The notes beneath the pieces were generated by a model, which worked only from the letters and a program-made list of their open reading frames with translations, did no database searches and was not told the DNA's origin. 64,000 nt of DNA from Truepera sp965215315 (GTDB lineage Bacteria > Deinococcota > Deinococci > Deinococcales > Trueperaceae): positions 101,494 to 165,493 of the forward strand of contig CBDCDB010000004.1 in the NCBI GenBank assembly GCA_965215315.1. The letters are read 5' to 3'. The translations under genes and the position numbers were made by a program. The stretch's first letter is position 1. Every line of letters starts with the position of its first letter. Below, in pieces: positions 43,501 through 51,261 of the stretch.

Positions 43501-44352
43501 ATGGCCAGCAATATCATAGGTGTATTTGAAAGTGTCAGCGTCGCCGGTGAAGTTATCAGTGACCTCACCAACAACGGGTTTGGTAGCGGCGCTGTAACCC
43601 GCTACGAGGGCAGTAGCAGCGGTTTAGAACAGCAGCTTCTGGACGCGGGCATTGAAGCCGACGACGCCCATAACTACGCGGCGAGCGTAACTAAAGACGG
43701 GGCTATCGTCGTTGCGCAGGCTGAAGACGACAAGGTTGACGAAGCCGTCACCATCATGAACCGCTACTACACCGCCGCCGATAGCGACGCGCGGTACACG
43801 GCTGATACCCAAGGGGCAACCGAAGGTGAGCAGCGCTTGGAGGTCGTTGAAGAACAGCTTCAGGTCGGTAAACGCACCGTCGAGCGCGGGGGTGTTCGGG
43901 TCAAGCGGGTCGTGTCTGAACGCGAGGTCGAAGAACAGGTCACACTCCGCGACGAGACCATCAAAGTTGACCGGCAGACCGTAAACCGCAGCGTCGAAGG
44001 TACCGACGACCTGTTTACCGAAAAGACGATTGAACTCACCGAAACCGATGAAGAGGCGGTCGTCGCCAAAGAAGCGAAGGTCGTCGAAGAAGTGGTCGTC
44101 GGTAAAGAGGTCGAAAACCGCACTGAGACCGTCCGTGATACCGTGCGCCGCGCCGACGTTGAGATTGAAGAACTCGGCTCGAGCCACGCCGAGTCGCTGG
44201 CTTCCAATCCGAAATATCAGGGCCGCGAGTGGAGCGAAGTCGAAGGCGACGCTAAAGCCGACTGGGAGAGTAAAAACCAGGACAAAGGTACGTGGGAACA
44301 AGCACAGGGCAGCGTCAAAAACGCTTGGGACAGACTGCGCGGTAAAGGCTAA
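43501..44352 (+). CDS. YsnF/AvaK-type stress protein, second copy
   Basis: 283 residues, paralogue of 41410: N-domain NIIGVFESVSVAGEVISDLT with NYAASVTKDGAIVVAQAEDD, then DUF2382 with LQVGKRTVERGGVRVKRVVS, VTLRDETIKVDRQTVNR and KEAKVVEEVVVGKEVENRTE. ATG 43501 follows AAAGGAG. The shorter linker and diverged N-domain show an old duplication with separate specialisation. Overall acidic. Confidence 0.88.
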   Translation: MASNIIGVFESVSVAGEVISDLTNNGFGSGAVTRYEGSSSGLEQQLLDAGIEADDAHNYAASVTKDGAIVVAQAEDDKVDEAVTIMNRYYTAADSDARYTADTQGATEGEQRLEVVEEQLQVGKRTVERGGVRVKRVVSEREVEEQVTLRDETIKVDRQTVNRSVEGTDDLFTEKTIELTETDEEAVVAKEAKVVEEVVVGKEVENRTETVRDTVRRADVEIEELGSSHAESLASNPKYQGREWSEVEGDAKADWESKNQDKGTWEQAQGSVKNAWDRLRGKG

Positions 44353-44429
44353 ACCCAGCTCACTGACACCATGAAGAGAGTAGAGGCTGGCTTTGAATTT
44401 TTAAGAGCCAGCCTTTTGAAAGGAAACGT

Positions 44430-45062
44430 GTGAGCGAAGCAGAATCAGTTCTAATTGTCGATAAGAGCGGCGCGTCGTTCAGGGCGTGGCTCAGACCTGC
44501 ACCTGAAGGTGGGGACGAGGGCCAAGTTACCTTGCAGCTCACCGACGGCACGAAGTTTCTCGTACCTCGAGACCTGCTCATACCTGCCGGGGAGGGGCGT
44601 TTTGAGCTGAGTATAAATCTCCGTGACTACGCACGTGGCGCAGTCACAGACGAAAGCCTCGTCGAGGGCGCGGAAGCCGAAACCTCTGAAGATACGGTTA
44701 TCCCTGTTGTCGAAGAAACCTTGCGTATCGGTAAACGCACTGTAGAACGGGGCGTGGTGCAACTCCGTAAACGGGTCGTCGAGCGGCAAGAAACGGTTGA
44801 TATTGCGCTGCAACAAGAGCGTGTCGAGGTCGAGCGGGTCAGCATAGGCCGCCCGGTAGACGAGGCTACCCTCGTGCGTCAAGAAGGCGACACTATGATT
44901 GTTCCCCTATTCGAGGAGGTCTTGGTCGTTAGCAAACAGCTCATGCTCGTTGAAGAGGTGCGGATTACCACCCAGCGCACCGAGCGGCGTGAACCGCAGC
45001 AGGTCATGCTCCGGCGTGAAGAAGTAGAGATTGAGCGTAAAGAGGTCGAATCCAACAATTAG
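44430..45062 (+). CDS. DUF2382-domain protein, third relative
   Basis: 210 residues from GTG 44430 behind AAAGGAAAC. The first 70 residues (SVLIVDKSGASFRAWLRPAP, with GTKFLVPRDLLIP) form a small beta domain unlike the YsnF N-domain. Then two DUF2382-like units: VVEETLRIGKRTVERGVVQL with DIALQQERVEVERVSIGRPV, and VPLFEEVLVVSKQLMLVEEV with MLRREEVEIERKEVE. It belongs to the same cluster and is probably functionally linked to the YsnF-type proteins. Confidence 0.8.
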   Translation: MSEAESVLIVDKSGASFRAWLRPAPEGGDEGQVTLQLTDGTKFLVPRDLLIPAGEGRFELSINLRDYARGAVTDESLVEGAEAETSEDTVIPVVEETLRIGKRTVERGVVQLRKRVVERQETVDIALQQERVEVERVSIGRPVDEATLVRQEGDTMIVPLFEEVLVVSKQLMLVEEVRITTQRTERREPQQVMLRREEVEIERKEVESNN

Positions 45063-45084
45063 CTGAACGAAAGAGGAGGTGAGG

Positions 45085-45378
45085 ATGCAGCACAATTTAG
45101 CGAATATACGTTACGAAACCCCCCTCGAAGACCTGGAGGTTGCGCTCGTTCAGCGCTACAGCAGCGAGATTGAGCGCCTTCTCACCGAACTCTGGACAGA
45201 TTTACCCGGCTACCGCAAGGGGGCAGGTGAAACGACCTACCGTTTAGTGCGGGAAAACCTCGAGGTCTTAACAGACTGCTTTCATACGGACGCGCTGAAT
45301 GTTCAGGCACTCGGCGTTTTGCGCGACCATCTGTGGATGCTTTTACGTATGTTCGCCTACCGAACGGCTGAAGCGTAA
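45085..45378 (+). CDS. Hypothetical protein of the stress cluster
   Basis: 97 residues from ATG 45085, which follows GAGGAGGTG. It reads QHNLANIRYETPLEDLEVAL, then VQRYSSEIERLLTELWTDLP and a second helical half with LQALGVLRDHLWMLLRMFAY-like spacing (NVQALGVLRDHLWML). Helical, amphipathic, no signal peptide. Not recognised. Confidence 0.7.
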   Translation: MQHNLANIRYETPLEDLEVALVQRYSSEIERLLTELWTDLPGYRKGAGETTYRLVRENLEVLTDCFHTDALNVQALGVLRDHLWMLLRMFAYRTAEA

Positions 45379-45429
45379 CGTCAGCTTCAGCTCGACTAAC
45401 ACACTGTAACTACCCTTAGGAGGGTCAAT

Positions 45430-45906
45430 ATGTTCGATAAGCTAGGTGAGTTCATGGGTCAAAGTGGCCGCGAAGATGACTATAAAGACTTCGAGCGGCG
45501 GGTTCAAGAAGACCCTGACAGCATCTCTGAGCAAGAAGCGGCGCAGCGTTACCGCGACATGATGGCGCACGCTCCCGACGACTTGGACGACCCGGACGCT
45601 GAAACCGAGTATGAGCAGGCATTTAGCAAGATGTCCCCCGAGCAGCGGCGCGAACTCGCGCAGCAGTATAGGGACGCCGACCGTGACAGTAGTCGCAGCT
45701 TTGGAGGCTACCGCGAGGGTCAAGACTTAGAGCAAGCTGCCTCACCCCGCGAGCTGGGCCGGATGACGCGGCAAGCGTCGCAGCAAGACCCAAACTTATT
45801 GTCGAGTCTTTTGGGTGGCAACAGTCCGCTTGCAAGCCCCGGTGGTAAACGGGCGCTCATGGGACTGGCGATGTTCGCCGCGCGGCGCTTTTTAAGCCGT
45901 AGGTAG
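45430..45906 (+). CDS. Hypothetical acidic/helical protein of the stress cluster
   Basis: 158 residues from ATG 45430 behind AGGAGGG. The N-terminal part is charged and helical (DYKDFERRVQEDPDSISEQE, AFSKMSPEQRRELAQQYRDA), the C-terminus is more hydrophobic and basic (GKRALMGLAMFAARRFLSRR), possibly membrane-associating. The pattern of short helices with DPD, SPEQ and ASPRELGRM occurs in other Deinococcota proteins next to YsnF-type genes as I recall; no function is known. Confidence 0.7.
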   Translation: MFDKLGEFMGQSGREDDYKDFERRVQEDPDSISEQEAAQRYRDMMAHAPDDLDDPDAETEYEQAFSKMSPEQRRELAQQYRDADRDSSRSFGGYREGQDLEQAASPRELGRMTRQASQQDPNLLSSLLGGNSPLASPGGKRALMGLAMFAARRFLSRR

Positions 45907-45949
45907 CAAGGTCAGAAAGTAGCAGCAGAAATTGGGTTTAGGGGGCAGC

Positions 45950-46696
45950 ATGAAAAACTTGTTATCAAAAACCGTTTGGGATTACCTGATCGGCGCAGCT
46001 GTCGGCGGTGTGCTGGCGCTCGTTTCGCTCATCGTCAGCGGCTTTGTCCTCGGCGTGCTGCTGCGTGCAAGTACGGCCCGTCCGTTTGCAGGAGGCCGCT
46101 TGCTCTTCGTAGCAGTGCTGACGTTCCTTACCGTGCTGCTCGTTGTGACGCTCTACGAGGTGCTGCTCAGGCATCGGGCGCGGGGCAAAATGCTCGAGCC
46201 CGGCAGCACCGAAGCGAGAGTGCTAAGCCGTGAGGTTCTCGTAAGGGCCACCCTCAGTGGCGGGGTAGCGGGGCTTTATACCAGCCTCATCCTCATTCTT
46301 TTTGCACGCTTGGCGCGTGGCACAGCTGACCTCAACGTGCTAGCGGTCTTTATGCTCGGCCTGCTCCCCGGCATCTTCGTAATCGCTGCGGGTGCGTTGG
46401 CTTACGCTTACATCGGCGAGGCCGTTCAAGCACAGCAGACCGAACTCGAGGACTGGGAACGTGTCTTTCTTCTTGCTTTACCTCTAACCCTGACTGTAAC
46501 ACTGGGGTTTTTGTTCGGCTCGGCAGCTGGGAACTGGCAGGGCGTCTTAAGCGCGTTTATCGCTGCGCTACTCACCTACGGCTTGATTACCGGCTTTACC
46601 AGCCTCCGGTGGTACGTGCTGCGCCGTTCGTTTGAGGGGCTTTTACGCGCTAGGGGCGGCCCTACCATCAAGGTTGTAGCAACCCTTCGCGGGTGA
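45950..46696 (+). CDS. Multi-spanning membrane protein of the stress cluster
   Basis: 248 residues from ATG 45950; an upstream in-frame ATG at 45932 lacks a ribosome site, while GGGGG precedes 45950. Five or six hydrophobic segments (YLIGAAVGGVLALVSLIVSG, LLFVAVLTFLTVLLVVTLYE, GLYTSLILILFARL, VFMLGLLPGIFVIAAGAL, LALPLTLTVTLGFLFG, AFIAALLTYGLITG). No known motif. Cytoplasmic loops are basic. Confidence 0.72.
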   Translation: MKNLLSKTVWDYLIGAAVGGVLALVSLIVSGFVLGVLLRASTARPFAGGRLLFVAVLTFLTVLLVVTLYEVLLRHRARGKMLEPGSTEARVLSREVLVRATLSGGVAGLYTSLILILFARLARGTADLNVLAVFMLGLLPGIFVIAAGALAYAYIGEAVQAQQTELEDWERVFLLALPLTLTVTLGFLFGSAAGNWQGVLSAFIAALLTYGLITGFTSLRWYVLRRSFEGLLRARGGPTIKVVATLRG

Positions 46697-46747
46697 GCGC
46701 ATCATTTTCAAGTCTTGAGCTTCACCGCTCATCTCAAAGGAGTAATT

Positions 46748-47644
46748 ATGGAAAAAGAAGTTGTAACAGAAACCCGTGCTAACCGTGTCATTGTTCAGCC
46801 CGACAATGAACATTTCACGCTCAGACGTACCTCGTGGAGCGCTGTTTTTGCCGGTGCGCTGATCGCCCTGATGACAACGTTTTTGCTGAGCTTGTTGTTC
46901 GCCGGAATCGGCCTCCAGAGCCTTGATTTGACCTCAAATCAGAGCCCGCTCTCGGGCTTTAGTACAGGTAGCATCGTCGCCCTCGTCGTAACAAACTTCG
47001 TGGCGCTCTTTCTGGGCGGTTGGGTCGCGGGACATCTAGCCGGAGTGTCACGCCGTAGTGACGCTTTCATCCACGGCGTCTTGACTTGGGGCGTGCTGAC
47101 AATTCTTACCATCTTCTTACTTACAACTGCTCTGGGCCGTTTTGTCGGCGGTGTAACCAGTCTGGTCGGCGGCGTACTTGGGACGACGACGCAAGCAGCG
47201 GCAGCCGCTACGCCCGACTCGCCGCAAGGGGCCGCGAACGCACTGAGTCAGCTTCCAGGTTTTGACGCGTTGCAGGGACAAATTGACCAGTTTCTCAACC
47301 AAGCTGGCGTGCAAAACCCGGCTCAGGCTAGCCAACAACTCGGTCAGCTTATCGTCGGCCGAGTACAGGCCGGTGAAAGCCTCACCTCGCCTGACGCGCA
47401 AGCTGAACTCACAACCTTCCTGACGCAAAACTCGGATTTGACTGAGCAGGAAATCAACCAGCAAGTGCAAGCGTTCAGTCAACAGGTTGACCAGACCCAA
47501 CAAACGGTCGTTCAAGGTACTGAAGAAGCGGCGAGCATTTCAGGTCTTGTCGCGTTCGGCCTTTGCGCTGCGCTCCTCATCGGCGCACTTATCGCAGCAT
47601 TCGGTGCGGCGGCAGGTACACCTAAAGACCCTTACGCAGTCTAG
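46748..47644 (+). CDS. Membrane protein with long Gln-rich central domain, last gene of the stress cluster
   Basis: 298 residues from ATG 46748 behind AAAGGAG. N-terminal cytoplasmic part, then helices SAVFAGALIALMTTFLLSLL, IVALVVTNFVALFLGGWVAG and GVLTWGVLTILTIFLLTTAL, a 130-residue Gln/Ala/Ser/Asn-rich domain (LPGFDALQGQIDQFLNQAGV, EINQQVQAFSQQVDQTQQTV), and a final helix LVAFGLCAALLIGALIAAFG. The helix-domain-helix layout resembles proteins annotated as PhnA-like or TIGR-type stress membrane proteins. A strong terminator follows. Confidence 0.78.
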   Translation: MEKEVVTETRANRVIVQPDNEHFTLRRTSWSAVFAGALIALMTTFLLSLLFAGIGLQSLDLTSNQSPLSGFSTGSIVALVVTNFVALFLGGWVAGHLAGVSRRSDAFIHGVLTWGVLTILTIFLLTTALGRFVGGVTSLVGGVLGTTTQAAAAATPDSPQGAANALSQLPGFDALQGQIDQFLNQAGVQNPAQASQQLGQLIVGRVQAGESLTSPDAQAELTTFLTQNSDLTEQEINQQVQAFSQQVDQTQQTVVQGTEEAASISGLVAFGLCAALLIGALIAAFGAAAGTPKDPYAV

Positions 47645-47656
47645 TAGATAACTATG

Positions 47657-47695
47657 GGGGCGCTCGAGCCGTTTGAGTTCGAGCGCCCCTTTTTT
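47657..47695 (+). terminator. Strong terminator of the stress cluster
   Basis: GGGGCGCTCGA (47657-47667) pairs perfectly with TCGAGCGCCCC (47679-47689), 11-nt loop, followed by six T. A textbook intrinsic terminator that closes the 41410-47644 transcription unit. Confidence 0.9.
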
Positions 47696-47758
47696 CAAAC
47701 GGATTCACCCTTTAAGCATCGCAACGCGAACCGCTTCCTGCACCCTCTTTTTCAAAAG

Positions 47759-48037
47759 CTAAACAACAACAATATTTCTCCCAAACGAACTGCGAAAATC
47801 AGTGTCGCTGCCAGTGTGACGAACCAGCAGGTCGCCCGCAGTTGCTTGAGGTTCTGACGGATGGATAACAGCCAGAACTTCATAGTTCTGACCTTGACCA
47901 TCCTCACCGTCTAGGGTGATGTACTCACCTTTACGAGGCGCAGCCCGAAACTGCAGTTGTCCTAAGGCTCTCGGTGACGCTTTGGAAATCTCGATGACAC
48001 TAAACGGAATCGCAGTGAAAAGTGCTTGTCCTGACAT
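47759..48037 (-). CDS. Small hypothetical protein
   Basis: 92 residues from ATG 48037 behind GAGGAGATTG; a longer frame begins in the IS21 end at 48091. MSGQALFTAIPFSVIEISKA, then FRAAPRKGEYITLDGEDGQG and YEVLAVIHPSEPQATAGDLL suggest a small beta-barrel protein. Not recognised. Its upstream DNA is replaced by an IS21 end, so its original promoter is gone. Confidence 0.6.
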   Translation of the reverse strand: MSGQALFTAIPFSVIEISKASPRALGQLQFRAAPRKGEYITLDGEDGQGQNYEVLAVIHPSEPQATAGDLLVRHTGSDTDFRSSFGRNIVVV

Positions 48038-48063
48038 GTCAATCTCCTCAGATGCTAGCTGTT

Positions 48064-48255
48064 GCGTATTCCACTGAATTTGGGCAGTCAATTTACAGCG
48101 ACGTGACCACGCAATTTACCGAATCTGACCAGTCTCGGAGCGAAGCGACGCAAGCTTCGTTATTATGGCGCAGTCACCTCCTCTTTCGTCAAGCGTCTGC
48201 GCTTTCTTAAACTTTCCCCTTTGAGTTCAAGGCGGTAGGCACTATGCAGCACGGG
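48064..48255 (+). repeat. Truncated IS21 end (about 185 bp), duplicate of 53027-53215
   Basis: Starts TGCGTATTCCACTGAATTTG and matches the left end of the complete IS21 at 53027 with few changes, including the inner binding repeats and the last codons of istB. At 48247 it switches to an IS3-type orfA; the junction coincides with ATGCAGCACG, which is common to istB and that orfA. Confidence 0.85.
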
Positions 48256-48450
48256 GTCAATGAAGGTTTGGTCCATACCTGGAAAGCCCACTTCTTAGAC
48301 GCCGGTCAGGCGCGGCTAGCCGAGGAGCGGCAGGATAACGGACACGCTGCCTTGGAGCGGGAGAACGACCGCTTGAAACGGATCGTGGCTGAGAAGGAAC
48401 TGGAGCTCGACATCTCGCGAAAAGTACGACGGCAGCATAGGGGTCACTAG
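48247..48450 (+). pseudogene. IS3-type OrfA, N-terminally truncated
   Basis: Reads QHGVNEGLVHTWKAHFLDAG, then LERENDRLKRIVAEKELELD, the second half of an OrfA with its leucine zipper. The first 40 or so residues are missing at the IS21 junction. Near its end (48436-48461) a perfect stem GGCCC-CAGT-GGGCC flanked by TAG and CTA resembles hairpin two of the double-hairpin repeat and may be a degenerate copy. Confidence 0.7.
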
Positions 48451-48480
48451 ACCCGGCCCCAGTGGGCCTGCTATCTGAGT

Positions 48481-49329
48481 GTGTCTGAGGTGATGGACTT
48501 ACGTCAGAGCCGACCTGAGCCTGCGGCGCTTTGCGCGGTATGCCGGGGTGCCTTGCCTTACTGGCAGCTGCGCGACTACGGGAAAAGCTCTCCTAAGCGT
48601 CAGCAACGTGCTCAGGAAGGAGATGCGTTACGCGAGCAGGTCAGGCAGATCGCGCTTTTGCACCCAACCTACGGCTACCGGTTCCTTTATCAGGAGTTGC
48701 GTGCTCAGGGTGAGCAGGTGGGTTTACACCGCATCAGGGAGTTGCTGGGACTCGGACTGAACCCGCTGCAGCCGCGTAAGACCAGGAAGCCTTCCCCGGA
48801 TGTTGTAGCAGCTCCCAACTGGCCTGCCGGTCGCCGAGTACAAATCGACGCCACTCGCTTGTCGTTGGCTGACGGCGTGTGCTGGGTCTATCACGTACTC
48901 GGTGTGCAATCCCGGGTGGTGCTGGCGAGCAAAGCGGTTCGCAGCTTGTCTATGCAACTCGCTAAGGCCGCGCTCGACGAAGCCGCCTTGGTGCTGCGCT
49001 CGCTCGATGTCCACGGCAGCATCCTGGTGCAGAGCGATGGCGGCTCGGACTTTACCGGTGAGGTGTTTCAGCAGGCCTGCCTCAAATACGGCGCGTGGGT
49101 CAGGTGCAAAGTTAGTCAGAAAGGCGGTATGGGAATTCTCGAGAGACTTAACCGGACGTACAAGTACTCGTTTGCCTTCAGGCACGATTGGCAGTCGCTC
49201 GCCGAGGTGCAAACCGCCCTACCCGACTTCCACCGCTGGTACAACCGCGAGCGTTTCAGCGCTGAATTACCTCACCCCTTGGGCTACACTGAGCGCAGCA
49301 GCAAACCCTCGCATCGCCGCTTGAAGTGA
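48481..49329 (+). CDS. IS3-type transposase OrfB
   Basis: 282 residues from GTG 48481. It has an HTH_21-like region (HPTYGYRFLYQELRAQGEQV) and a DDE core: D in VQIDATRLSLADG, D in LVQSDGGSDFTGEV, E in GGMGILERLNRTYKYSFAF. It looks intact, but its OrfA is truncated. A terminator follows at 49354. Confidence 0.82.
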   Translation: MSEVMDLRQSRPEPAALCAVCRGALPYWQLRDYGKSSPKRQQRAQEGDALREQVRQIALLHPTYGYRFLYQELRAQGEQVGLHRIRELLGLGLNPLQPRKTRKPSPDVVAAPNWPAGRRVQIDATRLSLADGVCWVYHVLGVQSRVVLASKAVRSLSMQLAKAALDEAALVLRSLDVHGSILVQSDGGSDFTGEVFQQACLKYGAWVRCKVSQKGGMGILERLNRTYKYSFAFRHDWQSLAEVQTALPDFHRWYNRERFSAELPHPLGYTERSSKPSHRRLK

Positions 49330-49353
49330 TTCCTAGAGCAGTACCCGTAGTGC

Positions 49354-49386
49354 CCCAAAGCACCCAAAAGCAGGTGCTTTGGGTTT
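49354..49386 (+). terminator. Hairpin terminator
   Basis: CCCAAAGCACC (49354-49364) pairs with GGTGCTTTGGG (49373-49383), 8-nt loop, then TTT. It isolates the LuxR-type gene from the IS. Confidence 0.75.
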
Positions 49387-49474
49387 AACTACCTTGCGCT
49401 ACTGATTCATAACTCGTTAGCCGTTGACGAAGTGCTGACCTACGCTTTGACGAAATTTGCTACCCTAAAGTCTT

Positions 49475-50026
49475 ATGAATTTCAGCATACAGCTTCACTG
49501 CGGCACTGAAACCTATAAAACGGCGTTCGCTCATAGTTTGATGGCTCAAGGTATTAAGCTATGCAAAAACGCTACCTTGCAGCTTCTGCTCGACGAACCT
49601 GTAGGTTGGGCCTCTCTCCCTCATCCCAAACTCGACCTGACGCGTTGTGTGATTGCAAGCGACAACGTTTGCGTTACCTATCAACTTGAGCTGCTCGAGC
49701 GTAACCCGGCGGCGCTTGTTGGGCTGCGCTGCTGTGAGGCGCTCGTGGCCACGCTTCAGCTCGTCCATAATGGCACTAAGCTCTACCCCAAATTGTCTAA
49801 GACTCCGTTGACCCCGGTCGAGCGCCGCACCGTTCACTACATTGCGCAGGGGTACACCAATAAAGAGGTTGCTAAGCTCAGAGGTGTAGGCGAAGGGCAT
49901 ATCAAGAATACGCTCAGCAATATCTACGCCAAGCTAAAGCTGCGGTCGCGTGTACAAATCGCGCACTACTACTATGGGCACTGGCACCTCATAAAGGGCT
50001 GGACGCCTCCCTATCCGCTGTACTGA
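49475..50026 (+). CDS. LuxR-type helix-turn-helix protein
   Basis: 183 residues. The first 110 residues (FSIQLHCGTETYKTAFAHSL and on) resemble no receiver domain I know and lack the Asp/Lys set of response regulators. The C-terminus is a LuxR helix-turn-helix: KTPLTPVERRTVHYIAQGYT, NKEVAKLRGVGEGHIKNTL and SNIYAKLKLRSRVQIAHYYY. It could be a transcription factor activated by an unknown signal. Next to two wall-hydrolase genes; a short inverted repeat (CCTGAC-TTTG-GTCAGG) follows the stop. Confidence 0.8.
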   Translation: MNFSIQLHCGTETYKTAFAHSLMAQGIKLCKNATLQLLLDEPVGWASLPHPKLDLTRCVIASDNVCVTYQLELLERNPAALVGLRCCEALVATLQLVHNGTKLYPKLSKTPLTPVERRTVHYIAQGYTNKEVAKLRGVGEGHIKNTLSNIYAKLKLRSRVQIAHYYYGHWHLIKGWTPPYPLY

Positions 50027-50238
50027 CTGACACGCCTGACTTTGGTCAGGTATACCCCTGACGATAAGAAGCTAGGCAGTGGGCCACGTTGATTAGTAAG
50101 ATGAAGGCACGCTAAAGCTTTAGATAAATTAAGTATCGCCGGGGGTGACATCTAGACGGAAGCACGGGCAGCGCAAACGTGACGCTGCTAAGTAGGTAGT
50201 TTCAACTCAAAGTAAATCTAGAAATTTTAGGAGACAAG

Positions 50239-51189
50239 ATGAGTAAACAGTGGTTCATCGGCCTCTTTGGGCTCTTAGTGCTTGTTCTTTCGGCTTGTGC
50301 TCAGTATGCAGAAACGCCCGCAGCTGGAGCGCCCGAAAATGTTCTCGAGACGCAAGCCTGTACCCGTTCGTGGCCGCTGGTGCGGCGTAGCGCTTCGTAC
50401 AGCAGTAACGCCAAAGTCGTGCAGTACTTGTTAAATACTACCGCCGACGGCTATTTTGGCCCGAACACCTACAACGCCGTTGTCGCCTTTCAAGGCAAAG
50501 CAGGACTTACCAAAGATGGTGTCGTCGGTAAGAACACTTGGGAGCGGCTAATCACCACGGTACAAAACGGCAGCCGTGGCAACGCGGTTCGCGCGGTACA
50601 GTTCAAGCTAGGTATCACAAACGATGGCATTTTCGGCTCAGGTACAAAGTCAGCCGTCATCAATTTCCAGCGGAGCAAAGGTTTAACCCAAGATGGCGTC
50701 GTTGGACCCAACACTTGGGCGGCGCTGGTCGGCGGCAGCGTGAATTGTGACAGCAGTAGCGGCGGCGCTTATCGTCTTCCTATTCCCAAAGGCACCTTGC
50801 CTCGTTCCGAATACGACGATCCCCACCACGACTACCCAGCTATCGATCTACCAACGCGGACGGGAACGCCAGCTTACGCCATCACCGCAGGTACAGTCAG
50901 TTACGTTGGCGGCGGCTGTGGTAACGGCATCTTGGTTTCGGCAAGCAACGGCTCGAGCTACAAGTACTGCCACTTAAACAGCCGTTCAGTCGGTTCAGGC
51001 GCACGTGTGAGCGCAGGCCAGCTCATTGGTTACACAGGCAACACCGGTAACTCAACTGGTCCGCACTTACACCTTGAGGTCCGAGCCGGGGGCGTGCTGC
51101 GTTGCCCACAACGGCTGCTGCTCGCACTTTACGATGGTGCGGCGGTTCCTAGCCCCTCGAGTTTGCCGACTTCAGGGTGTACTTACTAG
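50239..51189 (+). CDS. Lipoprotein with two peptidoglycan-binding domains and an M23 endopeptidase domain
   Basis: 316 residues. Lipobox LSAC (Cys20). Two PG_binding_1 domains follow (about 45-105: VVQYLLNTTADGYFGPNT, and 110-170: AVQFKLGITNDGIFGSGTKS). Residues 185-300 are an M23-type zinc peptidase with its metal ligands in HHDYPAIDLP, and HLHLEVRAGG at the end, with YKYCHLN before it. It cuts cross-bridges in the wall outside the membrane. Ribosome site TAGGAG before ATG 50239. Paralogous PG-binding modules link it to the next gene. Confidence 0.9.
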   Translation: MSKQWFIGLFGLLVLVLSACAQYAETPAAGAPENVLETQACTRSWPLVRRSASYSSNAKVVQYLLNTTADGYFGPNTYNAVVAFQGKAGLTKDGVVGKNTWERLITTVQNGSRGNAVRAVQFKLGITNDGIFGSGTKSAVINFQRSKGLTQDGVVGPNTWAALVGGSVNCDSSSGGAYRLPIPKGTLPRSEYDDPHHDYPAIDLPTRTGTPAYAITAGTVSYVGGGCGNGILVSASNGSSYKYCHLNSRSVGSGARVSAGQLIGYTGNTGNSTGPHLHLEVRAGGVLRCPQRLLLALYDGAAVPSPSSLPTSGCTY

Positions 51190-51261
51190 CTCTAAATACT
51201 TACAACGAAACTTGGTTGGCGAGAGGTTATGCTTCTCGCCCTTTTACTCAGTGAGGTAAAG

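Larger units (their letters stand above)
48247..49350 (+). mobile_element. IS3-type element, left-truncated
   Basis: It contains the end of orfA and a complete orfB, and its right end carries a terminal sequence (AGTGATTCCTAGAGCAGTACC at about 49326-49347) matching the inverse of the left end seen at 11870. The left end has been replaced by the IS21 fragment. Confidence 0.75.

Noticed and set aside
47759..48091. Longer version of the 47759 protein starting in the IS21 end
   Set aside because: ATG 48037 has GAGGAG at proper spacing; the extra N-terminal codons are IS21 terminal repeat sequence.
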